Assembly (NCBI GenBank): GCA_030655775.1
Contig: JAUSPI010000096.1
Coordinates: 1-36,753, forward strand
DNA from: Syntrophales bacterium
GTDB lineage: Bacteria > Desulfobacterota > Syntrophia > Syntrophales > JADFWA01
Direction: 5' to 3'
Length of the DNA: 36,753 nucleotides
Part shown: one piece after another, positions 30,129 to 36,753 of the stretch
How positions within the stretch are numbered: position 1 is the stretch's first letter
How the letters are laid out: the number at the start of each line of letters is the position of its first letter
Made by a program: the position numbers and the translations under genes
Notes under the pieces: model-generated
Databases searched by the model: none
The model's input: the letters and a program-made list of their open reading frames with translations, nothing else
Told to the model about the DNA's origin: nothing

Positions 30129-32309
30129 ATGATGGTACGTATAACCGACATCACAGATAAGGCTCAGAAATATCTCTTTCCGGCTGATCTGGAGATGATA
30201 GAGAAGGCGTATATTTTTTGCGCTTCTGTCCACAAGGGACAGGTTCGCCTGTCCGGAGAACCTTATCTCAGACATCCTCTGGAAGTGGCAGGAATCCTGG
30301 TCGATCTGAACCTGGATTCATCAGCCATAGTGACCGGTTTGCTCCATGACACGGTGGAGGATACCCTGGTGACCCTTAAGCAAGTAGAGGAGGCATTTGG
30401 AAAGGAAGTTGCCTTCCTCGTCGACGGCCTGACCAAGATAAGCAAAATAACTTTTGGAAGCAGAGAGGAACAGCAGGCAGAAAATTTCAGGAAGATGATT
30501 CTGGCGATGTCTTCCGATATCAGGGTACTTCTTATTAAATTGGCAGACAGGATTCACAATATGAGGACCCTCGAGTTTCAGACTCCGGAAAAGCAGCAGT
30601 TTATCGCCAGAGAGACTCTCGAGTTATATGCGCCGCTGGCTAATCGCCTTGGTATTAACTGGATGAAAACGGAGATGGAGGATCTTTCATTCAGATACCT
30701 CTATCCCGAAGAGTACCACGATCTGGCAAAGCTGGTCGTAAAAGGAAGAGACAAGAGGAAAAAGTATGCTGAAGAGGTAAAAACCATAATACAAAAGGAG
30801 ATGGCGAGTTTCGGGCTGAAATGTAAGGTCGAGGGCAGAGCAAAGCATTTTTACGGTATATTCAAAAAGATGGAGGAGCAGTATATAAGTTTTGATGAGG
30901 TCTATGATCTTACGGCCTTCAGGACAATACTTGATTCCAATAGGGAAAAGGAATGTTATGAGGTGCTGAGCGTTGTTCATTCCCTCTGGAAACCGGTCCC
31001 CGGGCGCTTTAAGGATTATATCGCTATGCCCAAGGCGAATAATTATCAATCTCTCCACACAACAGTTATAGGTCCGTACGGCGAAAGGGTGGAGGTCCAG
31101 ATCAGGACTATGGCGATGCACGAGTGGGCTGAAAAGGGCATAGCGGCTCACTGGAGATATAAGGAGGGGGTATTACCTAAAGAGGGTGAGGGAGATCAGA
31201 TCGGGAAGATACGAGAACTACTTGAGGTTCAGCAGGAGCTCAAGGATCCCCGGGAGTTTATGGCGAATCTGAAACTTGCCCTTTTCCCGGATGAGGTTTA
31301 TGTTTTTACTCCTCGTGGTGATGTAAAGTCTTTTCCCAAAGGAGCCACTCCTATAGATTTTGCTTACAGCATTCATACAGATGTTGGCAATCAGTGTACG
31401 GGAGCCAAGGTCAACAGAAGCATTGTCCCCCTGAGATATAAACTTCAAAATGGCGATACCGTAGAGATTATAACCCAGCAGGGACATCATCCAAGTAAGG
31501 ATTGGCTGAAATATGTTGCTACATCAAGAGCAATATCGAAGATAAAGGACTGGATAAAGATCGAAGAGCGCAAAAGGAGCATCGAGATCGGTAAAAATGT
31601 CCTTGAAAAAGAGCTTAAAAAACATAAGCTTAAGTTAAGCCAGGTTCTCAAATCTGATGAAATTAAGAAAATTTATAAGGAATATTCGATAAGTACAGTT
31701 GATGATCTGATGGCGAGCGTAGGTTACGGGAAAATGTCTGCCAAGTATATATCTCACCGTTTCTTGCCTGAGGAAGAAAGAAAAACTGTTGATGTCGACC
31801 TGGAAAAGGTAAGGAAAAAACCGAAACAGCCCTCTGCTGCAGGAGTTTCAATTACCGGGATCGATGATGTAATGGTGAGGTTTGCCAGGTGCTGTGATCC
31901 CTTGCCCGGTGATAATATTGTAGGTTACATTTCCAGGGGAAGGGGAATTTCCGTTCACATAGCAAATTGTCCCATGGTGCAGGAGATAGATTCTGAGAGA
32001 TTGATTGATGTTCAATGGAGCATCAAGGAGAAACATGCATACCCGGTTCATATTAGAGTCAACTGCGGTGACAAAAAGGGACTCCTGGCCGAAATCAGTT
32101 CCGTTATATCATCTAAAGATGTTAATATAAATAACGCCCAGATTGATACGACTCCGGAAAAGACCGCAACCTGCGATTTTGAAATAGAGGTGAATGATCT
32201 GAAACACTTCAAGGAATTGGTTTCAGAGCTCAAAAAACTGAAGAGTGTATTGTCTGTTGAGAGGGTGGGGGGGACGTTTATTAAGCCGGAAAAGAAAAGA
32301 ATTCATTAA
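30129..32309 (+). CDS. Bifunctional (p)ppGpp synthetase/hydrolase, Rel/SpoT family
   Basis: A 726-residue long RSH protein controlling the stringent response. The order is an HD hydrolase domain (YLRHPLEVAG, GLLHDTVEDT, VDGLTKI, IKLADRIHNMRTL), then the synthetase domain (RAKHFYGIFKKMEEQY, YDLTAFRTI, FKDYIAMPKANNYQSLHTTV, AEKGIAAHWRYKEG). The TGS domain is VYVFTPRGDVKSFPKGATPI and onward; a conserved zinc-finger-like region with CCDPLPGDNIVGY and a C-terminal ACT domain close the protein. The intact HD motif argues for both synthesis and hydrolysis, so 'rel' or 'spoT' fits better than a synthesis-only RelA. ATG 30129 or 30132 begins 2-5 nt after the proS stop. The only ribosome-site-like AGGAG lies within the proS-end repeat. 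Confidence 0.95.
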   Translation: MMVRITDITDKAQKYLFPADLEMIEKAYIFCASVHKGQVRLSGEPYLRHPLEVAGILVDLNLDSSAIVTGLLHDTVEDTLVTLKQVEEAFGKEVAFLVDGLTKISKITFGSREEQQAENFRKMILAMSSDIRVLLIKLADRIHNMRTLEFQTPEKQQFIARETLELYAPLANRLGINWMKTEMEDLSFRYLYPEEYHDLAKLVVKGRDKRKKYAEEVKTIIQKEMASFGLKCKVEGRAKHFYGIFKKMEEQYISFDEVYDLTAFRTILDSNREKECYEVLSVVHSLWKPVPGRFKDYIAMPKANNYQSLHTTVIGPYGERVEVQIRTMAMHEWAEKGIAAHWRYKEGVLPKEGEGDQIGKIRELLEVQQELKDPREFMANLKLALFPDEVYVFTPRGDVKSFPKGATPIDFAYSIHTDVGNQCTGAKVNRSIVPLRYKLQNGDTVEIITQQGHHPSKDWLKYVATSRAISKIKDWIKIEERKRSIEIGKNVLEKELKKHKLKLSQVLKSDEIKKIYKEYSISTVDDLMASVGYGKMSAKYISHRFLPEEERKTVDVDLEKVRKKPKQPSAAGVSITGIDDVMVRFARCCDPLPGDNIVGYISRGRGISVHIANCPMVQEIDSERLIDVQWSIKEKHAYPVHIRVNCGDKKGLLAEISSVISSKDVNINNAQIDTTPEKTATCDFEIEVNDLKHFKELVSELKKLKSVLSVERVGGTFIKPEKKRIH

Positions 32310-32367
32310 GCCCGAATCTCTCACCACGATACCTGCCTAAAAATTTGGCCTAAAATCAGTTTAATGA

Positions 32368-32395
32368 TTGACAGTTGCTCTTGACTTACTATATG
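32368..32395 (+). promoter_or_regulatory. Candidate promoter for the amidase gene
   Basis: TTGACA (32368-32373) and TATATG (32390-32395) are separated by 16 nt, in the 123-nt gap between rel and the amidase gene. A near-consensus -35 supports it; not verified. Confidence 0.4.
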
Positions 32396-32432
32396 AAGCA
32401 CAGACGCAAAAGGATGAAGAGTATAATATAAG

Positions 32433-33131
32433 ATGAATAAACTACTTTGCAGAATGACATTTTTTGTTTTATCGGTATTTTTAATCTTTCCGGTGACAGG
32501 CGCTTTAGCGAAGAGCAGTCATATCGTTGTTGTGGATCCGGCGCACGGAGGTCGAGATAAAGGTGTAAGTTTATCTGAAAATGTGTCTGAAAAAGATGTA
32601 ACCCTTGCAATTGCCAGGTTGCTGAAAAAGGATCTGGATAGATCAAAAAACATAAAAGTTTTGCTTACAAGAACAACCAATGAGAATGTTTCTATTTCAG
32701 ATAGGGTTAAAATTGCAAAAAAAGCGGGTACTGATGTATTTATCAGTTTGCATATAAATGCAGGTTTCGGAAGGAAATCAAGCGGGTTTGAGGTGTATTT
32801 CCCCGGTTTTGATTCCGCTACAGGCAAAAACACTTCTAATGAAATTCTGAAAGATATGGTTACAACGGAATATCTTAATGAAGGCGTTAAATTTGCTCAG
32901 ATTATTCAGAAAAATATGGGTAAAATATTTTCACGGAAGGATAGAGGGCTTCGAAGTGCACCTATTCTTGTTCTTGAGGGTTTGACTGTTCCGGCGGTTG
33001 TTCTGGAGATTGGTTTTGCCACAAATACCAAAGATAAAAAGAAATTACTGGATAAAGCTACACAAAAATCTATTGCAAGGGCACTTGCTAAGAGCGTAGA
33101 GGAATTCTTTAAATATACAGGCGCAAAGTGA
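32433..33131 (+). CDS. N-acetylmuramoyl-L-alanine amidase (Amidase_3)
   Basis: A 232-residue exported zinc amidase cleaving the lactyl-L-alanine bond of peptidoglycan, for cell separation or recycling. Signal peptide residues 1-26 (FVLSVFLIFPVTGALA). The zinc site is His38 in DPAHGG, Glu53 in VSEKDV and His107 in SLHINA; the catalytic Glu192 is in LEIGFATN. There is no AMIN or LysM targeting domain, so the protein is a minimal catalytic form. AAGGATGAAGAG lies rather far upstream of ATG 32433. The stop enters a CAAAGGCACAAAG repeat. Confidence 0.92.
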   Translation: MNKLLCRMTFFVLSVFLIFPVTGALAKSSHIVVVDPAHGGRDKGVSLSENVSEKDVTLAIARLLKKDLDRSKNIKVLLTRTTNENVSISDRVKIAKKAGTDVFISLHINAGFGRKSSGFEVYFPGFDSATGKNTSNEILKDMVTTEYLNEGVKFAQIIQKNMGKIFSRKDRGLRSAPILVLEGLTVPAVVLEIGFATNTKDKKKLLDKATQKSIARALAKSVEEFFKYTGAK

Positions 33132-33203
33132 CAAAGGCACAAAGGCACAAAGAAAGAAGAGAAATCACTTTGTGCCTTTGCAACTATGTGCCTTTGTGCC
33201 TCA
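33131..33203. repeat. Inverted repeat built from CAAAGGCACAAAG units
   Basis: Direct AAAGGCAC units on the left and TGTGCCTTTG units on the right form a 12-bp stem (33141-33152 with 33168-33179) plus a further copy (33188-33200). It begins at the amidase stop and may act as a transcript-end or processing hairpin, though it lacks a T-run. Confidence 0.7.
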
Positions 33204-33247
33204 GACTATCCGGCTTTAGCCGATAGCGTTTTAATTTAGGAGAGATA

Positions 33248-33973
33248 ATGCTAAGGGCCGACGGACGCAAGTGGAATGAGATTCGGGATGTAAGGATCAC
33301 GAGAGATTTCCTGAAGTATCCGGAAGGATCCGTACTCATTGAGATGGGGGATACCATTGTTCTGTGCACTGCAACGATGGAAGACAGGGTGCCCCCATTT
33401 TTGAAGAATTCAGGAAAAGGCTGGTTGACTGCCGAGTATTCTATGTTTCCCACATCCACACAGACAAGAAACACCAGAGAATCTACCAGAGGCAGAATAG
33501 GCGGAAGGACTCATGAGATTCAGAGATTGATTGGACGATCTCTTCGAGCGGTTACCGATTTGAATTCTTTTGGTGAGAAAACGATATACATCGACTGTGA
33601 TGTCATCCAGGCAGACGGCGGGACAAGAACAATATCAATTACCGGCGCCTTTGTTGCCCTGATAGACGCATTTCGCAGATGGAAAGAGGAAGGAATAGTT
33701 GATAGAATTCCTGTCAGGGATTTTGTTTCTGCTGTCAGTGTCGGGATCGTGGATGGTGAGCTCCTCCTCGATTTAGAATATGAAGAAGATTCAGCAGCCC
33801 AGGTAGATATGAATTTTGTTATGACAAAAGGCGGCCTTATTATAGAGGTTCAGGGGACTGCCGAGGAGTTTCCCTTTGCCCGGAATTTATTGGATGAGAT
33901 GACAGACCTTGCCACCAAGGGCATTGCTGATCTTACTAAAAAACAGATGGAGCTACTGGGAGATTTAGACTAA
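33248..33973 (+). CDS. rph: Ribonuclease PH
   Basis: A 241-residue phosphorolytic exoribonuclease that trims tRNA 3' ends. [20 protein letters not shown] opens the protein. [19 protein letters not shown] and [20 protein letters not shown] carry the basic substrate-binding patch. Asp residues near [15 protein letters not shown] and [15 protein letters not shown] provide the metal/phosphate site. The length is standard. AGGAGAG lies 6 nt before ATG 33248. It is followed at 43 nt by rdgB, a common pairing, and by a tRNA gene. Confidence 0.96.
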   Translation: MLRADGRKWNEIRDVRITRDFLKYPEGSVLIEMGDTIVLCTATMEDRVPPFLKNSGKGWLTAEYSMFPTSTQTRNTRESTRGRIGGRTHEIQRLIGRSLRAVTDLNSFGEKTIYIDCDVIQADGGTRTISITGAFVALIDAFRRWKEEGIVDRIPVRDFVSAVSVGIVDGELLLDLEYEEDSAAQVDMNFVMTKGGLIIEVQGTAEEFPFARNLLDEMTDLATKGIADLTKKQMELLGDLD

Positions 33974-34016
33974 AAACCTAACCCCCGAACCTGAAATTAG
34001 AATTAGAGGAATCAAA

Positions 34017-34616
34017 CTGACAAGAATTGTTTTTGCCACAAAAAACAAGGGAAAAATAAGAGAACTTAAAGCAATGCTTGAAGGGTTCAATGTCAAATTT
34101 ATTTCCCTTGATGAGTATCCGGATCTGCCTGAAATTGTAGAGGATGGGAAGACATTCTTTGAAAATGCGCTAAAGAAGGCGAAAGCGGTTTCTGAATATA
34201 CCGGTGAAATTGTTCTTGCAGATGATTCCGGTCTTGAGGTCGATTTTCTCGGAGGGAGACCGGGTGTTTGTTCTTCGAGGTATGCCGGTCCCGATGCGAC
34301 GGATGAGAACAATATTGAAAAGCTTCTCGAAGAATTGAAGGGTGTCCCGATAAACAAGAGAGATGCTTCTTTTGTGTGTGCACTTGTTCTCTATCGGCCG
34401 GACGGAACTTTTGAGTCGTTTGAGGGGAAATGGAGCGGAAAGATCGGCCATGAACCGGCAGGAACAGCCGGATTCGGCTATGATCCGGTATTTGTAGTAG
34501 CTGAATGTGGTATGACCGTCGCTCAGCTTTCCCCGGAAATGAAAAATACAATGAGCCACAGGGCGAAGGCCCTGAATGAGCTTAAAAAAAGTTTGGAAAA
34601 ATGGGTTAAGGCCTGA
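34017..34616 (+). CDS. rdgB: XTP/dITP diphosphatase (Ham1/RdgB family), apparent CTG start
   Basis: A 199-residue house-cleaning pyrophosphatase hydrolysing dITP, XTP and ITP to monophosphates. The family N-terminus TRIVFATKNKGKIRELKAML is present but lies upstream of the first ATG (34074). The only start that keeps it is CTG at 34017, with AGAGGA 6 nt upstream; the frame has no ATG, GTG or TTG there. Further motifs are FFENALKKAKAV, LADDSGLEVDFLGGRPGVCS, SRYAG, GTAGFGYDPVF and MSHRAKAL at the end. Starting at 34074 would delete the substrate-binding TKNKGK loop. It lies 43 nt after rph and 30 nt before tRNA-Pro. Confidence 0.92.
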   Translation: MTRIVFATKNKGKIRELKAMLEGFNVKFISLDEYPDLPEIVEDGKTFFENALKKAKAVSEYTGEIVLADDSGLEVDFLGGRPGVCSSRYAGPDATDENNIEKLLEELKGVPINKRDASFVCALVLYRPDGTFESFEGKWSGKIGHEPAGTAGFGYDPVFVVAECGMTVAQLSPEMKNTMSHRAKALNELKKSLEKWVKA

Positions 34617-34646
34617 ATGTCTTGGTTAGTAGACTCTCAACTTCGT

Positions 34647-34723
34647 CGGGGTGTGGCGCAGCCTGGCAGCGCGCATGCTTTGGGAGCATGATGTCGCAGG
34701 TTCAAATCCTGCCACCCCGACCA
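34647..34723 (+). tRNA. tRNA-Pro (anticodon TGG), CCA encoded
   Basis: A 77-nt cloverleaf. The acceptor stem pairs CGGGGTG (34647-34653) with CACCCCG (34713-34719), followed by A and encoded CCA. The D arm contains GCGCAGCCTGGCAGCGC, the anticodon arm CATGC-TTTGGGA-GCATG with TGG at 34681-34683, and the T arm GCAGGTTCAAATCCTGC. C at position 1 and anticodon TGG identify proline. Confidence 0.97.
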
Positions 34724-34740
34724 TTTATATCAACCGATCA

Positions 34741-34768
34741 GGTGCTGTTATTTACAGCACCTTTTTTT
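34741..34768 (+). terminator. Rho-independent terminator after tRNA-Pro
   Basis: GGTGCTG and CAGCACC pair around TTATTTA and are followed by seven T residues. It ends the tRNA transcript, and possibly the rph-rdgB one, 8 nt before the convergent gene stop at 34776. Confidence 0.9.
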
Positions 34769-34775
34769 GTCTGCT

Positions 34776-35825
34776 TTAGCCTTCGAGGTATCCCTTTCCC
34801 GGCATCAGACGGCATTGGACGAGAATGTCCCCCGTTGCCCCTATAATATCGGCGGGGAGCCGAACCTTTCCGTGCAGCATCGGCCCGTAGGCCGCTATCG
34901 CGTCAGGTCCGAAGGCAAAGAAATGATCGATGGCCTTGTTGGCATTGGTGAATGGATTACCGTAGGTCAGTGGCTCTACAAGGGCAAAGACCGCGTTGAC
35001 GGCGGTGGTGAGCCGGTCGGAAATTTCTCCCGCCGCCTCCCTGTCACCGCTTTCGAGCCTTTCGATCAGCGTATTGAGTTCCCGTGCAAAACAGTTGGCT
35101 GTACTTAGCAGAAAGCCGTCGTACGGGCCGGTGACGTCTTTTAGCCATTTCGCATAGTCGCCCTCGGCGCCTCGAACCATGAAGATCCCTTCCTTGTCTA
35201 AATCGGATAGAGCAATGCGATCCTGGCCGCTCGAGTCCTTGAAGAGGATTACATTGGCATAGCGCTGCCCGAGCCCCGCAAACGTCGCCGGCTCCATTTC
35301 GTTTTCCGTCACCTGGGGTAGTTGATACAGGGCCGTCGGGAGTCCAAGATCGAGAATCGCGGAAAGCCCGGCCGTGATTTCAGACTGCGTCAGCGTCTTG
35401 CCCGCTGGAGGGCAAACGGTGAAACCGCAGATATGTTTATCCTTGAGAATACGGGTCACTTCATCGGGGCTTTGCTTACGCACATCCACTCCAAGTATGT
35501 CCGAAATTGTTCGGATCATGATTTCGGTCTCGCTCTTCAAAACACCGAGCAGGAGATGGATGCCATATTTTTGAGCCTGCCGGACGGCGAAATCCGAAAC
35601 ATCAAGCGTCTGCTTATCATCCAGCACCCACCCATCACCGGTTGATCCGGGGACAAGATAGCCTTTTACCGCAGGGGCTATATGGCTGAAATGGCTGGAC
35701 ATGCGGTCAAAATCGATGCTGCCGTCATCGCGATAGTGCGTCAGCAGCGGGCACCACAAACGGGGGACGCCGGCGGGAAAGAGCCCCGCAATGATTTTTT
35801 TCCGCATCTCTGAAATGCTATCCAT
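34776..35825 (-). CDS. Dihydrodipicolinate synthase/N-acetylneuraminate lyase (DapA) family protein
   Basis: A 349-residue class I aldolase with a TIM barrel. The N-terminus has GVPRLWCPLLTHYRDDGSID; GSTGDGW replaces the usual GTTGE phosphate/carboxylate loop. The Schiff-base Lys is in NVILFKDSSGQD and the partner Tyr in TALYQLPQV. It is longer than DapA itself (about 290), with an insertion between the TIM strands (VDVRKQSPDEVTRIL), and deviates in the pyruvate-binding loop. A role in lysine synthesis is therefore doubtful; a catabolic sugar-acid or hydroxyproline-type aldolase is more likely (inference). AAGGAGATTTTC precedes ATG 35825. It stands alone, convergent with the tRNA, and is GC-richer than the neighbouring accessory DNA. 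Confidence 0.85.
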   Translation of the reverse strand: MDSISEMRKKIIAGLFPAGVPRLWCPLLTHYRDDGSIDFDRMSSHFSHIAPAVKGYLVPGSTGDGWVLDDKQTLDVSDFAVRQAQKYGIHLLLGVLKSETEIMIRTISDILGVDVRKQSPDEVTRILKDKHICGFTVCPPAGKTLTQSEITAGLSAILDLGLPTALYQLPQVTENEMEPATFAGLGQRYANVILFKDSSGQDRIALSDLDKEGIFMVRGAEGDYAKWLKDVTGPYDGFLLSTANCFARELNTLIERLESGDREAAGEISDRLTTAVNAVFALVEPLTYGNPFTNANKAIDHFFAFGPDAIAAYGPMLHGKVRLPADIIGATGDILVQCRLMPGKGYLEG

Positions 35826-35963
35826 GAAAATCTCCTTTCAGGATCGGTGACAATTATCAAGGTGGTTATTCAGGCATGTTTGCCTGTACCCCATTATCAT
35901 CAGTATTTAAGATTTAAGATGTGTCCCTCTCAGACACTTTTCTTCAATGGGTCAAACGTAGAC

Positions 35964-36233
35964 TTAACTCCTCACTCTTTGGAGTCCTTTTTCCGTCAAA
36001 GCATATGTTCCTCGTTTAACGCGCCGAAGGTCACCTGCTTGTCGCATATTAGATAGATGGCTTCTCACCTGATGTTGGTATGCCGGTCGGCCTCCGTAGA
36101 CCGTTTCTCTCAAGTCATTTTCATTCAAGGTGATGAATTTGCCGCTCTCTAACTCTGCGTATATCTCCTTTGTATTGCCGGATCCACCTCTCGCTTCAAT
36201 ACTTCTCAATATGGCGATCTCCCATACATTCAT
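35964..36233 (-). CDS. Small winged-helix-like DNA-binding protein
   Basis: An 89-residue protein that reads as one winged helix: VWEIAILRSIEARGG (helix 1), TKEIYAELES (helix 2), a recognition helix around YQHQVRSHLSNMRQAGDL, then the wing VKRGTYALTEKGLQRV. The pattern resembles the Mrr-type N-terminal restriction-system domain or a small transcription regulator. No nuclease domain is attached. AGGAAAGTGAA precedes ATG 36233. It lies 138 nt upstream of the DapA-like gene start on the same strand and could regulate it; this is inference. The stretch between them contains only a weak hairpin (GTGTC / GGACAC). Confidence 0.65.
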   Translation of the reverse strand: MNVWEIAILRSIEARGGSGNTKEIYAELESGKFITLNENDLRETVYGGRPAYQHQVRSHLSNMRQAGDLRRVKRGTYALTEKGLQRVRS

Positions 36234-36386
36234 TTCACTTTCCTACTTTTTAATAAAGTTAAGCTGCTTGCGGGCGACTCTGCAAGACAATCTTTAGAGC
36301 CTTGTTGGGTTCCTTTTTTGTCGTTGTTTTCTGGCAATCAATAAATTGCAGCAAATGAGTCAAGGGCAGGCTTGACCCCTTGTACT

Positions 36387-36623
36387 TTATAGTATATCGA
36401 AATCTAAGTTTTCCCAAATATCGGGAGATGTGACTCTAAACTTCTTTTTGTCGCTTTTTCCGTTTTCGCATCCCACTCTTATCTCAACTTCGTAATCCCC
36501 CGGTAATAGATATGCTTGATTTCTTCTTAAAGAACCCGATAAGGCAAGCGGCATTGCAATCCAACAACCGTTTATTTGCTGGTCTTGCTGAGTAAATGCA
36601 ACATCTAATCTTCTAGCGTGAGT
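36387..36623 (-). pseudogene. ORF remnant of unknown family
   Basis: The minus frame is open from after a TAA (36626-36624) to TAA at 36389-36387: VAFTQQDQQINGCWIAMPLA, then GSLRRNQAYLLPGDYEVEIR and VGCENGKSDKKKFRVTSPDI. The YEVEIRVGCENGK stretch looks like an edge of a beta-sandwich. The only ATG is internal (36554, giving 55 residues) without a ribosome site. I do not recognise a family; it is more likely the end of a decayed gene. The rest of 36234-36753 shows no gene; it contains a small hairpin (GTCAAG / CTTGAC, 36359-36376). Confidence 0.35.
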
Positions 36624-36753
36624 TTATTAAGCACATGGGCATAAACGTGTATAACATAACGAAAATATAAGCATAAATAGGCAGATTATTTGTATACACT
36701 GAAAGGTATTTTGGTTCTCAATTTCATTTCCGTTAAATTCATGCCCCTGGCAA

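Overview
The window looks like a chromosomal segment of an anaerobic bacterium of the former Deltaproteobacteria (Desulfobacterota; a Syntrophales- or Desulfobacterales-like lineage is my inference). The reasons are the ispG-proS-rel order, ResB/CcsA (system II) cytochrome c maturation, an eight-heme periplasmic cytochrome, a probable selenoprotein, and many dispersed palindromic repeats. No tool was run; all assignments rest on motifs read from the sequence.

Layout. 1-3.5 kb: a minus-strand pair (ketopantoate reductase-like, D-2-hydroxyacid dehydrogenase) and an AAA/DUF4143 ATPase. 3.5-11 kb is an accessory island: a 49-residue protein carrying only the C-terminal tail of a restriction-modification enzyme, a DUF2283 protein, a fragment resembling a group II intron 3' end, a NERD-domain gene killed by an IS4-family insertion (9-bp target duplication), a nonsense codon and a frameshift, a secreted nuclease with a helix-hairpin-helix domain, a DUF2971 gene bounded like an integron cassette, and a 960-residue Type IIG restriction-modification protein with an AT-rich specificity region. 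11-13.5 kb: resB and ccsA followed by a two-heme cytochrome remnant. 13.7-16.3 kb: purB, a lipoprotein and a methyltransferase. 16.3-17.9 kb: an enoyl-CoA hydratase-like gene enclosed by two nested repeat pairs (A-B-gene-B-A). 17.9-22.7 kb: sirtuin, thioredoxin-like protein, octaheme cytochrome, beta-propeller phytase-like protein and beta-carbonic anhydrase, all on the minus strand. 23-26.7 kb: lipoprotein, DUF6790-like membrane protein, a tiny membrane protein with an in-frame TGA read as selenocysteine, a cupin, a cyclophilin interrupted by TAA, and an SDR oxidoreductase. 27-34.8 kb is the plus-strand housekeeping block: ispG, proS, rel, an amidase, rph, rdgB and tRNA-Pro(TGG). 34.8-36.75 kb: a DapA-family aldolase, a winged-helix protein and an ORF remnant.

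How the genes fit together: ResB/CcsA attach heme to exported cytochromes such as the octaheme protein, which lies in a tight minus-strand run with the phytase-like and thioredoxin-like proteins. The housekeeping block covers isoprenoid synthesis, prolyl-tRNA charging and the stringent response, then 3' tRNA trimming and nucleotide-pool cleaning next to a tRNA gene.

Most notable: the candidate selenoprotein at 24549-24725, three dispersed copies of a restriction-enzyme C-terminal tail, the attC-like site behind the DUF2971 gene, the nested repeats, and several genes with apparently non-canonical starts (ATA, CTG) or early in-frame TAA codons.
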